Assembly: GCF_013184545.1 (NCBI RefSeq)
Contig: NZ_JAAOJA010000001.1
Span: forward strand, 434,001-498,000
Length of the DNA stretch: 64,000 nt
From: Pseudomonas tumuqii
GTDB lineage: Bacteria; Pseudomonadota; Gammaproteobacteria; Pseudomonadales; Pseudomonadaceae
Direction of reading: 5' to 3'
The notes below the pieces were generated by a model, which saw only the letters and a list, made by a program, of their open reading frames with translations, did not search any database and was not told the DNA's origin. A program made the position numbers and the translations under genes. How positions within the stretch are numbered: position 1 is the stretch's first letter; each line of letters begins with the position of its first letter. Shown piece by piece: positions 37,612 to 45,664 of this stretch.

Positions 37612-37827
37612 ATGGGTGTACACGAGTGGGCCAGGCAGCAAATCGAGCAAAGCCTGCAGCAGGCGCCAGCACAAGGTTTCGATCCCGCGCTCGGCTTGCG
37701 CGCCTTGCTCGGCGCGGTGGTGGAGCGCAGCCGCGGCGAGCGCGATGCCAAGGACCTGGCCGCCGAACTGCAGTTCCTTGCCGACAACCTGGACGATGAG
37801 CGTGACTACGGCTTCATGCGCCCCTGA
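37612..37827 (+). CDS. Conserved hypothetical protein (71 aa)
   Basis: MGVHEWARQQIEQSLQQAPA start, acidic helical protein without signal or membrane segment. SD GAGGAG at the right distance supports translation. It matches a small conserved protein found in the same place in other Pseudomonas, between the membrane protein and yacG. Function unknown. Confidence 0.72.
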   Translation: MGVHEWARQQIEQSLQQAPAQGFDPALGLRALLGAVVERSRGERDAKDLAAELQFLADNLDDERDYGFMRP

Positions 37828-37851
37828 TTCCCGCTGCATCACTCGCCGCCC

Positions 37852-37921
37852 GTAGGGTGCGCCGTGCGCACGAGTCGCCGCGCTCATTGCAGGGATTATT
37901 GGTGCGCGCGGCGCACCCTAC
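37852..37921. repeat. Long palindrome (GTAGGGTGCGCCGTGCGCAC class)
   Basis: Left arm GTAGGGTGCGCCGTGCGCAC and right arm GTGCGCGCGGCGCACCCTAC are reverse complements with one internal shift, around ~30 bases. It lies between convergent genes and may also act as a terminator. Confidence 0.75.
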
Positions 37922-37925
37922 CTCG

Positions 37926-38132
37926 TCAGTGCCGGCGCGGCGGCTGATCCAGATCGCTGGAGAACAGTTCGTCTTCCAGGTTGTCACCGGGGATGGCGTG
38001 TTCTTCCGAGGCCCAGGCGCCAAGGTCGATCAGTTTGCAGCGTTCCGAGCAGAAGGGTCGTTGCGGGCTTTGCGGGCCCCATTCGACCGGGGCATTGCAG
38101 GTGGGGCATTTCACGATGGTGGGTTGGCTCAT
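37926..38132 (-). CDS. yacG: DNA gyrase inhibitor YacG
   Basis: A 68-residue zinc-ribbon protein: [10 protein letters not shown] and PFCSERC supply the four Cys ligands. Known: YacG binds GyrB and blocks DNA binding. The start at 38132 overlaps the coaE stop (ATGA). The usual coaE-yacG pair follows pilD in Pseudomonas; here a RAYT gene and REPs have come between. Confidence 0.93.
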   Translation of the reverse strand: MSQPTIVKCPTCNAPVEWGPQSPQRPFCSERCKLIDLGAWASEEHAIPGDNLEDELFSSDLDQPPRRH

Positions 38133-38737
38133 GGCTGGCCTCCGCGCAGGGTCAGATAAAAATTGTGCAGGCGTTCGACTTCGCTTTTCAGCCAAACCAG
38201 GTCGCGATCATTCAGCAGCACATCATCGGCATGCTGCAGGCGTTGTTCGCGGCTGGTCTGGGCCTTGAGGATCGCCTGCACCTGTTCGGCCGAGGTTTGG
38301 TCGCGCTGCATGGCGCGCTGCACCTGCAAGTGCTCGGGGGCATCGATCACCAATACCCGCTGGGTCAAGCGGTGCTGGCCAGACTCGACCAGCAGCGGCG
38401 ACACCAGAATCGCGTAAGGCGACTCGGCGCGCGCCAGGTATTGGCTGATTTCCTGGCCGATCAGCGGGTGCAGCAGGGTTTCCAGCCAGCGCCGTTGCTC
38501 GGGGTTCTGGAAAATCAGACCGCGTAGCGCCACGCGGTCGAGCTGGCCGTCAGGCCGCAACACCCCTTCACCAAAGTGCTCGACGATTTTGGCCAGCGCC
38601 GGCGTGCCCGGCTCGACCACCCAGCGCGCTGCATGATCCGCATCGACCAGATGCACGCCCTGATCGATAAAGTGCTGGGCGACCGCGCTTTTACCGCTGC
38701 CGATACCGCCCGTGAGGCCAAGAATCCAGGGTTTCAT
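38129..38737 (-). CDS. coaE: Dephospho-CoA kinase
   Basis: 202 residues. P-loop [14 protein letters not shown] at the N-terminus, then [13 protein letters not shown], the dephospho-CoA region. Catalyses the last step of coenzyme A synthesis. Overlaps yacG by four bases. Confidence 0.96.
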   Translation of the reverse strand: MKPWILGLTGGIGSGKSAVAQHFIDQGVHLVDADHAARWVVEPGTPALAKIVEHFGEGVLRPDGQLDRVALRGLIFQNPEQRRWLETLLHPLIGQEISQYLARAESPYAILVSPLLVESGQHRLTQRVLVIDAPEHLQVQRAMQRDQTSAEQVQAILKAQTSREQRLQHADDVLLNDRDLVWLKSEVERLHNFYLTLRGGQP

Positions 38738-38826
38738 CTTCGGGTGCGGCTCTCGTTGGCCATAAACAGGGCAACAATTGTAGAGCAGGAGCCCGCGCCC
38801 TGGCGAATCAGGTGGCGGATCGCGGT

Positions 38827-38913
38827 GATGAGTATCGCTGCGCTCAACCGCATCCTACAAAAACGGCGTAGCTGCCAACCCGTAGGATGGCGTTGAGCGC
38901 AGCGATACCCATC
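38827..38913. repeat. REP family A, inverted pair upstream of the RAYT gene
   Basis: Short-form units 38827-38858 and 38882-38913 face each other, ending 95 bases before the RAYT start. With 39590-39918 it brackets the transposase gene. Confidence 0.93.
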
Positions 38914-39008
38914 AACCGATTGCGCAGCCGCAGCAATCCCCATCATTTAATCAATCCACTTGCATCAACTACACTTGCCCGGTCTTACCCTGCAAAGGAC
39001 TGCAGCCC

Positions 39009-39551
39009 ATGACCGCTTATCGTCGGGATAGCACGCCGGGCGCCACCTGGTTCTTCACCCTCAACCTGGCCGACCGCCAACGCGGTTTGCTTACCACCCA
39101 GGTCGACCTGCTGCGCGCCAGCTTCGCCAGGGTGATGTGCCAGCATCCCTGGCGTATCGAAGCCATCGTCATCCTTCCCGATCACCTGCACGCCCTCTGT
39201 ACCTTGCCGCCCGGCGATGCCGACTTTGCCGTGCGCTGGCGCCTGATAAAAACCGGCTTCTCCCGCGCATTGCCTGGCGGTGAAAAGATTTGCGCCAGCC
39301 GCCGGGGCAGAGGCGAGCGCAGCATCTGGCAACGGCGTTATTGGGAGCACCGCATCCGCGATGACCAGGACTTCGCCCGGCATGTCGACTACATCCACCA
39401 CAACCCACGCAAACACGGCCACGTACAACGAGTAGCCGATTGGCCGTGGTCGTCCTTTCACCGCTACGTGCAGGCGGGTTTATTGCCCGAAGATTGGGCC
39501 GGAGGCGATGAGCCGGACAGCGAATACGGCGAGCAGCAATGGGCGGATTGA
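39009..39551 (+). CDS. REP-associated tyrosine transposase (RAYT, Y1/TnpA_REP family)
   Basis: 180 residues, full length for the family. The HUH motif is ILPDHLHAL (His59 and His61), and the candidate catalytic tyrosine is Tyr128 in VDYIHHNPRKHG. A Trp/Arg-rich stretch (SIWQRRYWEHRI) precedes it, as in RAYTs. SD AAGGA lies upstream of ATG 39009. Known: RAYTs are single-copy domesticated relatives of IS200/IS605 transposases that cleave and spread the REP palindromes flanking them. Here the flanking family A REPs also occur throughout the window. All motifs look intact. Confidence 0.93.
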   Translation: MTAYRRDSTPGATWFFTLNLADRQRGLLTTQVDLLRASFARVMCQHPWRIEAIVILPDHLHALCTLPPGDADFAVRWRLIKTGFSRALPGGEKICASRRGRGERSIWQRRYWEHRIRDDQDFARHVDYIHHNPRKHGHVQRVADWPWSSFHRYVQAGLLPEDWAGGDEPDSEYGEQQWAD

Positions 39552-39589
39552 ACGTTCACAGCCAACCGATTGGCAGCCGCAGGTTTTTT

Positions 39590-39918
39590 GTAGGATGTGG
39601 CGGGCCGCGGCGTTTTTGTAGGATGCGGTTGAGCGAAGCGATACCCATCGAGCGGTTGCCCATCCGCCGGATTTTATTGATTGGCCGCAGATCGTTGTGA
39701 TGGGTATCGCTGCGCTCAACACCATCCTACGGGTTGGCAGTCGCAGGACTTTTGTAGGATGTGGCGGACCGCGTAGGTTTGAGCACAGCGATACCCATCG
39801 AGCGGTTGCCCAGCCGGCGGGTTTTATTGATTGGCCGAAGATCGTCGTGATGGGTATCGCTTCGCTCAACGCCATCCTACGGGATCACACTATCCTGCGG
39901 GGCCCGCACCATCCTACG
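39590..39918. repeat. REP family A cluster with ~150-bp tandem period
   Basis: At least four units (39618-39649, 39699-39730, 39754-39799, 39849-39880) plus partial heads at 39590 and 39907. Equivalent points repeat at about 150 bp (for example 39699 and 39849). Each repeat carries the spacer TTTTATTGATTGGCCG. The last head overlaps the pilD stop codon. Confidence 0.9.
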
Positions 39919-40786
39919 AGCCAAACCCGGCAAACTGCAGATAGCTTCCGGTGATCTGGCCGCCCCAGAGCAGGGCGATCCAGCCGGCGATGGCGAGGTA
40001 GGGGCCGAACGGGATCGGCGTGCTGGTTTCGGCGTTGTGCAGGCGCAGCATGATCAGCCCGAGCACGGCGCCGACCAGCGACGACAGCAGGATGGTCAGC
40101 GGCAGCACTTGCCAGCCGCCCCAGGCGCCGAGCATGGCCAGCAGCTTGAAGTCGCCATAGCCCATGCCTTCCTTGCCGGTCACCAGCTTGAACAGCCAGT
40201 ACACCGACCACAGGCTCAGGTAGCCGCCGATCGCGCCCCACAGTGCGGCTTCCAGGCTGGTGAACAGGCCGAAGTAGTTAGCGATCAGCCCCAGCCACAG
40301 CAACGGCAGCACCAGGGCGTCCGGCAGCAGTTGATGGTCGGCGTCGATCAGGCTCATCGCCAACAGGCCCCAGGTCAGCAGCAGGATGCCGGCGGTCTGC
40401 CAGGTAAAGCCGAAGTGCCAGGCCACATACGCCGACAGCAAGCCGCAGGCCAATTCCACCAGCGGGTAGCGCAGGCTGATCGGCACCTTGCAGCTGGAGC
40501 ATTTGCCACGCAGGAACAGGTAGCTGATGACCGGGATATTCTCCCAGGGGCGAATCTCGTGGCCGCAGTGCGGGCAGCGCGAATTGGGCAGGATCAGGTT
40601 GAACAGCGGCGCGGCCGGCGGCTCCGGCAGTTCGAGGATTTCCCGGGCCTGGGCCTGCCAGTCGCGCTGCATCATCACCGGCAGGCGATACACCAGCACA
40701 TTGAGAAAGCTGCCGATCAACAACCCCAGCACCAGGCAGATAAACGTAAAGGCCGGCAAGTTGCCGGCCAGGAACTCTAGGGTCAT
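39914..40786 (-). CDS. pilD: Prepilin peptidase / N-methyltransferase PilD
   Basis: 290 residues, full length. The N-terminal cytoplasmic loop holds two CxxC pairs (CPHC and CSSC). The two catalytic Asp motifs of type IV prepilin peptidases are present (LIDADHQLLPD and GMGYGDFKLL). About eight membrane helices. It should process the pilins, pseudopilins and FimT encoded here. Its TAG stop lies within a REP head (GTAG). Ends the pilB-pilC-pilD operon. Confidence 0.96.
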   Translation of the reverse strand: MTLEFLAGNLPAFTFICLVLGLLIGSFLNVLVYRLPVMMQRDWQAQAREILELPEPPAAPLFNLILPNSRCPHCGHEIRPWENIPVISYLFLRGKCSSCKVPISLRYPLVELACGLLSAYVAWHFGFTWQTAGILLLTWGLLAMSLIDADHQLLPDALVLPLLWLGLIANYFGLFTSLEAALWGAIGGYLSLWSVYWLFKLVTGKEGMGYGDFKLLAMLGAWGGWQVLPLTILLSSLVGAVLGLIMLRLHNAETSTPIPFGPYLAIAGWIALLWGGQITGSYLQFAGFGS

Positions 40787-40789
40787 GAG

Positions 40790-42010
40790 TTAGCCAACCA
40801 CCGCGCCCAACTGGAAGATCGGCAGGTACATGGCAATGATCAAGCCGCCGACCAGTACGCCGATAACCGACATGATCATCGGTTCCATCAGGGTGGTCAG
40901 GTTGTCGACGGCGTTGTCCACCTCGTCCTCGTAATAGCCGGCGACCTTGTCCAGCATCTCGTCCAGCGAGCCGGATTCCTCGCCGATGGCGGTCATCTGG
41001 ATGGCCATGCTCGGGAAGATCCCGGTGCTGCGCATCGAGAAGTTCAACTGGGTGCCAGACGACACGTCATTGCGGATCTTGTGCACGGCATTGCGGAACA
41101 CCACGTTGCCGGTCGCCCCGGCCACCGAGTCGAGCGCCTCGACCAGAGGCACGCCGGCGGCGAAGGTGGTGGCCAGGGTGCGCGCGTAACGCGCCACCAC
41201 CGCTTTGTACAGGATGTCGCCGATAATTGGCGCCTTGAGCAGGGTGCGGTCGAGGAAGTCGCGGAATTTCTCCGAGCGCTTGAACACCCATTTAAACGTG
41301 AAGGCGCTGGCGAAGATGGCGAAGACGAAGATGAACCACCATTCCTGCAGCCCACGCGACATGTTCACCACCACCTGGGTGAATGCCGGCAGTTCGGCGC
41401 CGAAGCCCTGGAACACGCTCTCGAATTGCGGCACCACCTTGATCAGCAGGACCGCCGTGACGATCACCGCCACCACGATCACCGCGATCGGGTAGGTCAT
41501 GGCCTTCTTGATCTTGGCTTTGAGCGCCTCGGTCTTTTCCTTGTAGGTAGCGATGCGGTCGAGCAGGGTTTCCAGCGCACCGGCTTGCTCGCCCGAGTCG
41601 ACCAGGTTGCAATACAGGTCGTCGAAGTACAGCGGTTTCTTGCGTAGCGAGGCGGCGAAGCTGTTGCCCGCGGCGACCTCCTGCTTGACCTCCTCGATCA
41701 GCTTGCGCATGTTCGGGTTGTCGAAGCCCTCGCCGATGATGTCGAACGACTGCAGCAGCGGCACCCCGGCCTTCATCATGGTGGCCATCTGCCGGGTGAA
41801 CAGGGCGATGTCCAGGGGTTTGATCTTCTTGCCGGCGCTGAACAGCGACTTGGGTTTCTTGCGCACCTTGAGCGGGTTGATACCCTGCTTGCGCAACTGG
41901 GCCTTGATCAGAGCAGGTGACTGCCCGATCAGCTCGCCCTTCATCTTGCCGCCTTTCTTGTCGGTGCCTTCCCAGAGGAAAACACTGCTTGCTAATGCTT
42001 TGGCCGCCAT
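40790..42010 (-). CDS. pilC: Type IV pilus inner-membrane platform protein PilC
   Basis: 406 residues. Two GspF-type repeats with FTRQMATMMKAGVPLLQSFD and the later YARTLATTFAAGVPLVEALD. Three to four membrane helices including AVIVVAVIVTAVLLIKVV and the C-terminal SVIGVLVGGLIIAMYLPI. Couples the PilB motor to pilin insertion. Three bases separate it from each neighbour. Confidence 0.96.
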   Translation of the reverse strand: MAAKALASSVFLWEGTDKKGGKMKGELIGQSPALIKAQLRKQGINPLKVRKKPKSLFSAGKKIKPLDIALFTRQMATMMKAGVPLLQSFDIIGEGFDNPNMRKLIEEVKQEVAAGNSFAASLRKKPLYFDDLYCNLVDSGEQAGALETLLDRIATYKEKTEALKAKIKKAMTYPIAVIVVAVIVTAVLLIKVVPQFESVFQGFGAELPAFTQVVVNMSRGLQEWWFIFVFAIFASAFTFKWVFKRSEKFRDFLDRTLLKAPIIGDILYKAVVARYARTLATTFAAGVPLVEALDSVAGATGNVVFRNAVHKIRNDVSSGTQLNFSMRSTGIFPSMAIQMTAIGEESGSLDEMLDKVAGYYEDEVDNAVDNLTTLMEPMIMSVIGVLVGGLIIAMYLPIFQLGAVVG

Positions 42011-42013
42011 CGG

Positions 42014-43717
42014 TTAGTCCTTTGTCACGCGGTTCACTTCTTCGAGGCTGGTGATGCCCTGCATGGCCTTCAGCAGGGCCGAGGTGCGCAGGTCATTGAA
42101 GCCGTCTTTGCGCATTTGCGCGGAGATATCAATGGAATTGCCTTCCTCCATGATAATCCGTTGCAATGCAGGCGTGTTTTTAACCACTTCATAGATTCCG
42201 ATACGGCCCTTGTAACCGCCGTTGCAATTTTCGCAGCCGACCGGGCGATAAATCTTGAAGCTGCCGATCTGGTTTTCCGGGAAGCCTTCTTCCAATAGCG
42301 CCTCGCGCGGGATCTGCACTTCCTTCTTACAATAGCCGCAGAGCTTGCGCGCCAGGCGCTGGGCGATGATCAGGCTGACCGAGGTGGCGATGTTGAACGA
42401 GGGCACGCCCATGTTGCGCAGGCGGGTCAGGGTTTCCGCGGCGCTGTTGGTGTGCAGGGTCGACATCACCATGTGCCCGGTCTGCGCCGCCTTGATCGCG
42501 ATCGAGGCGGTATCCAGGTCGCGGATCTCGCCGACCATGATGATGTCCGGGTCCTGGCGCAGGAAGGCGCGCAGCGCGGCGGTAAAATCCATGCCCTGCT
42601 TGGGGTTGACGTTGACCTGGTTGATGCCTTCCAGGTTGATCTCCACCGGGTCTTCGGCGGTGGAGATATTCACGTCCACGGTATTGAGGATGTTCAGGCC
42701 GGTGTACAGCGACACCGTTTTGCCCGAGCCGGTCGGCCCGGTCACCAGGATCATGCCTTGCGGCTGCTTGAGCGCAGCCATGTACAGGTCTTTCTGCCTG
42801 GGCTCGTAGCCCAGCGCATCGATGCCCATCTGTGCGCTGGAGGGGTCGAGAATCCGCATCACGATCTTCTCGCCCCACAGGGTCGGGCAGGTGCTGACGC
42901 GAAAGTCGATCGACTTTGTCTTCGAGATGCGCATCTTGATCCGCCCGTCCTGCGGCTTGCGCCGTTCGGAAATATCCAGCGCCGCCATCACCTTGAGGCG
43001 CGCGGCGATGCGTGGCGCCAACTGGATCGGCGGCCGGGCGATCTCCTGCAGAATGCCGTCGGTACGAAAACGCACCCGGTAGACCTTCTCGTACGGCTCG
43101 AAGTGCAGGTCCGAGGAGCCGCCCCTGATCGCATCCAGCAGCATCTTGTTGACGAAGCGCACCACCGGCGCGTCGTCGGCGCTTTCGCCGGCGACGCCGT
43201 CGTTCTTGTTCTCGTCCACCGCCTGCACGTCCATGCCGTCGAGGTCGACGTCGGCCAGGTCTTCCATGCCGCTGTTGGCCGCCTCGAAGAACTTGTCGAT
43301 GGCCTCGCCGAGCTTGTCGTCCTCCACCAGCAGGGCTTCGGTACTCAGGCCGGTGCTGAACTGGATGTCGGTGACCGCCTGGTGATTGGTCGGGTCGGAG
43401 AGGGCGACGAACAGCTTGTTGCCGCGCCGGTACAGCGGCAGCACGCGGTGCTGGCGACACAGCTTCTCGCTGACCAGGTCGTGCGGCTGGCTGTCCTTGT
43501 CGATGGCCTTGAGGTCGCACAACGGCACGCCGAACTGCTCGGAGGCGATTTCCGCCACCGCCCGGCTGCTGGCCAGCTTGTTCTGCACCAGGTAAGACAC
43601 CAGCGGGATCTTGTTGCGTAGGGCCTGGGCCTGGGCCTGGGCCGCGGCGCGTTCGTCCAGCAAGTCGGCGTTGACCAGTTGCCGAGCCAGGCCGGTCAGA
43701 TTGGGAGAGTCGTTCAT
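42014..43717 (-). CDS. pilB: Type IV pilus extension ATPase PilB
   Basis: 567 residues. N-terminal MshEN/GspE-like domain, Walker A GPTGSGKTVSLY near residue 325, Asp box and Walker B region (DPDIIMVGEIRD). A tetra-Cys zinc site lies near residue 460 (CGYCKKE...CENCNGGYKGR). Powers pilus extension. Divergent from pilA; the 234-bp gap contains the RpoN promoter. Confidence 0.97.
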   Translation of the reverse strand: MNDSPNLTGLARQLVNADLLDERAAAQAQAQALRNKIPLVSYLVQNKLASSRAVAEIASEQFGVPLCDLKAIDKDSQPHDLVSEKLCRQHRVLPLYRRGNKLFVALSDPTNHQAVTDIQFSTGLSTEALLVEDDKLGEAIDKFFEAANSGMEDLADVDLDGMDVQAVDENKNDGVAGESADDAPVVRFVNKMLLDAIRGGSSDLHFEPYEKVYRVRFRTDGILQEIARPPIQLAPRIAARLKVMAALDISERRKPQDGRIKMRISKTKSIDFRVSTCPTLWGEKIVMRILDPSSAQMGIDALGYEPRQKDLYMAALKQPQGMILVTGPTGSGKTVSLYTGLNILNTVDVNISTAEDPVEINLEGINQVNVNPKQGMDFTAALRAFLRQDPDIIMVGEIRDLDTASIAIKAAQTGHMVMSTLHTNSAAETLTRLRNMGVPSFNIATSVSLIIAQRLARKLCGYCKKEVQIPREALLEEGFPENQIGSFKIYRPVGCENCNGGYKGRIGIYEVVKNTPALQRIIMEEGNSIDISAQMRKDGFNDLRTSALLKAMQGITSLEEVNRVTKD

Positions 43718-43799
43718 TGCGCTTCTGCTAATCGAAGGGAGGCGGATGCTGCTGACTTATAGCCTAATCGCGCGCCAAGCCCAAGTGCGGCAGTCGTGC

Positions 43800-43905
43800 C
43801 TGACAAAAAACGTCAGTTGCTGCCGTGTTGGGAGCGGGCGGTTAGCGGTGTGTAGCGGGAAATCCCTTGGGCTGCGCGCTCTGCCGAGTTGGCACGCCAT
43901 CTGCT
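43800..43905 (+). promoter_or_regulatory. RpoN-dependent pilA promoter with upstream palindrome
   Basis: TTGGCACG-CCAT-CTGCT puts GG at 43891-43892 and GC at 43903-43904, the exact 10-base GG-N10-GC spacing of a sigma-54 promoter. One base (CTGC for TTGC) departs from consensus. About 85-105 bases upstream CTGAC-N7-GTCAG (43800-43804, 43812-43816) is a candidate activator site in the range used by PilR. The predicted start of transcription is near 43916, 36 bases before the ATG. Confidence 0.75.
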
Positions 43906-43951
43906 TTGTCATGCACAGGTCGCTGACCTTAACCATAATAGGAGCTTGTCC

Positions 43952-44137
43952 ATGAAGTCTCTCAAGAAGCAAAAAGGCTTTACCCTGATCGAGTTGATGA
44001 TCGTAATTGCGATCATCGGTATTCTCGCCGCCATCGCCATCCCGCAGTTCAACGAGTATCGCCAGCGTGCGAATGACACCTCCGCTGTTGCCGATGCCAA
44101 AAATGGCATTACCGCAATCATCTCTTCGCTGCGCTGA
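43952..44137 (+). CDS. pilA: Very short type IV major-type pilin (PilA-N-like, 61 aa)
   Basis: Precursor of 61 residues: leader MKSLKKQKG, then [33 protein letters not shown] and stop at ...ISSLR. The mature form is 52 residues, essentially only the alpha1 helix of a T4a pilin. Glu5 is present. Aromatic residues are Phe1, Phe24 and Tyr27 only. It occupies the normal pilA place (divergent from pilBCD, RpoN promoter). The stop is followed 10 bases later by a new SD (CAGGAGAT) and a separate gene with its own Sec signal, so the shortness is not a simple frameshift. It most resembles the Geobacter PilA-N form. Confidence 0.9.
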   Translation: MKSLKKQKGFTLIELMIVIAIIGILAAIAIPQFNEYRQRANDTSAVADAKNGITAIISSLR

Positions 44138-44160
44138 TCGGTTTTTCAGGAGATATTAAT

Positions 44161-44577
44161 ATGAAAAAGATTACTCTGTTGTTGGCAGGTTTGATGGTTT
44201 CGGGTATGGCTTCTGCCGTACAGCTGACTGGTACTGGTGGTGTGGTTCAACGCGTCGGTGATTGCGAGACTCTTTTGAACGAGGACGTGCGCATCAACCT
44301 GACCACTGGTGTAGAGGCTGGTGTTAATTGCAGTGCTACCCGCATTGCAATTGCTACTTGCCATACCGCCGGACGCCAGGTTGGCCGCAGCGTCGAGGTT
44401 GTTACTGCTTGCGATGCCGTTGCAGACCCTGCCTGCGAAGATACGGTGGAAGTCCAGACTGTGACCGGTCCGGCAATGGCCGTTGCGAATACAAACCGCG
44501 GCACCGTGATCAGCGGTTTTCCGGGTGGCCTCTGCACCGCTGCCACTGCCGATACCTTTGCAACCGCTCAGCCGTAA
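44161..44577 (+). CDS. Secreted Cys-rich protein, candidate detached pilin globular domain (PilA-C-like)
   Basis: 138 residues. Sec signal peptide MKKITLLLAGLMVSGMASA (cleavage after Ala19), no prepilin motif. The mature ~119 residues contain six Cys (three possible disulfides), many Thr/Val/Gly and no membrane segment, as expected of a secreted beta-rich domain. It is 23 bases after the short pilA with its own strong SD. I do not recognise a named family. The role as partner of the 61-residue pilin is inferred from position, complementarity and the Geobacter PilA-N/PilA-C precedent. Confidence 0.8.
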   Translation: MKKITLLLAGLMVSGMASAVQLTGTGGVVQRVGDCETLLNEDVRINLTTGVEAGVNCSATRIAIATCHTAGRQVGRSVEVVTACDAVADPACEDTVEVQTVTGPAMAVANTNRGTVISGFPGGLCTAATADTFATAQP

Positions 44578-44599
44578 CAGCTCTATGTGTTAGCCACAT

Positions 44600-44631
44600 C
44601 AAAGCGTCCTCGCCCGGCGTGGGGCGCTTTG
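44600..44631 (+). terminator. Probable terminator after the split-pilin pair
   Basis: CAAAGCGTCC pairs with GGGCGCTTTG (one G-T pair) around a GC-rich loop, followed by GAATTT. The T-run is weak, so some read-through into the ABC genes is possible. Confidence 0.65.
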
Positions 44632-44685
44632 AATTTAAGTATTGCTTGACGTCTTGGTCGGTACCTTATCGCGGTATGTTGGGTC

Positions 44686-44715
44686 GTAGGATGGAAGCGC
44701 GAAGGCGCTTCCATC
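44686..44715. repeat. Single GTAG-headed perfect hairpin (REP-like)
   Basis: A GTAG head is followed by a GATGGAAGCGC stem, GAAG loop and GCGCTTCCATC (11 bp, perfect). It shares the GTAGGATGG head with family A but not the GATACCCATC arm. The rest of the 276-bp gap shows no gene. Confidence 0.65.
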
Positions 44716-44853
44716 GTTTACTGAGATATGTCGCCGACCCTGATGTTCTCCACTTGAATAAATCAGGCTGTTATTTTTCTTTTTAATGCGTTCGACGAAT
44801 AGCCTCTTCGGTTGTGTCGATTTTTATTTTCTCCAGATTCCGTCCCGTCTTAA

Positions 44854-45663
44854 ATGCCTATATTTCGTGATTTTCTGACTGCACTGCGCCTGGCGTTCAA
44901 GGCGAACTTCGTCTGGATGGCTGCTGGCGTCCTGCTGGTGGTGGCGCTGGCCACCCTGTTGTCCGCCTATTTCGGTGGTCGCCAGCCGACGACCGTGGCG
45001 CTGGATGTGGGGCTCTCGACCATTCGCTTGCTGGTGCCGCTGCTGATCGTGCTGCTGGTACAGGAGCTGCTGTCCCGCGAGTTCGACAAGCGCTATTACC
45101 TCAACTCGCTGACGTACCCGCGTGGGCGGCGCAGCCTGTTGCTCGGTCGTTTTGCCGCGCTGCTGGCAATGCTGCTGGGCCTGTTGCTGGTCTTGGGGCT
45201 GTTGCAGGTGTTGCTGGTGGGTTTGATTGGCGACGCGCACCCCCAGGCCACCCCAGTGGCCATGGGGCAGCCCTATCTGATCGTGATCGCCTTTATGGCC
45301 CTCGACCTGCTGGTGCTGGCGGCGCTGGCGACCCTGCTGGCGGTAGTCGCCTCGACCCCGAGCTTCGTCCTGCTCGGCACCTTCGGCTTTATGCTGGTGG
45401 CGCGTTCCTACGGCGCCATCGTCGAGCTGCTCAGCCGTGGTGCCGAGCTGGTCGGCAATGCCGAGGGCTATCGCGCCAGCCTCGGGGTATTGGGTTACCT
45501 GCTACCGGATCTTGGCGCGCTGGATCTGCGCATGCTGGCGCTCTACGGCCAGCCGGAATTTCTCCCCGCCGACTGGCCCTGGTTGCTCCTGAGTAGTCTG
45601 GCCTACGCCTGCGCCCTGCTGGCGCTGGCGGTTTGGGCGCTGCAACGCAAGCGTTTCGCCTGA
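44854..45663 (+). CDS. ABC-2-type transporter permease linked to pilA (PilI-like?)
   Basis: 269 residues with about six hydrophobic helices (WMAAGVLLVVALATLLSAYF, LLVPLLIVLLVQELL and others), an ABC-2 permease layout with no substrate motif. The region LLSREFDKRYYLNSLTYPRG resembles a cytoplasmic coupling loop. First gene of a tightly packed trio (1-base gap, then a 4-base overlap) whose third gene is the ATPase. In Myxococcus the pilA locus carries pilG-pilH-pilI, an ABC transporter needed for pilus assembly; homology to PilI is a proposal from context. Confidence 0.8.
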   Translation: MPIFRDFLTALRLAFKANFVWMAAGVLLVVALATLLSAYFGGRQPTTVALDVGLSTIRLLVPLLIVLLVQELLSREFDKRYYLNSLTYPRGRRSLLLGRFAALLAMLLGLLLVLGLLQVLLVGLIGDAHPQATPVAMGQPYLIVIAFMALDLLVLAALATLLAVVASTPSFVLLGTFGFMLVARSYGAIVELLSRGAELVGNAEGYRASLGVLGYLLPDLGALDLRMLALYGQPEFLPADWPWLLLSSLAYACALLALAVWALQRKRFA

Positions 45664-45664
45664 T

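Noticed and set aside
39590..39918. Possible CRISPR array
   Set aside because: The repeats are inverted, of two lengths, with conserved rather than unique spacers, and occur dispersed elsewhere. No cas genes are present. They are REP elements.
43952..44137. Conductive nanowire pilin
   Set aside because: It is short like Geobacter PilA-N but lacks the extra aromatic residues beyond Phe1, Phe24 and Tyr27, and recent work favours other proteins as the wires.
43952..44577. Short pilA as a simple frameshift of a normal pilin
   Set aside because: The downstream ORF has its own SD, ATG and Sec signal peptide and no prepilin features, so joining frames would not give a normal pilin.
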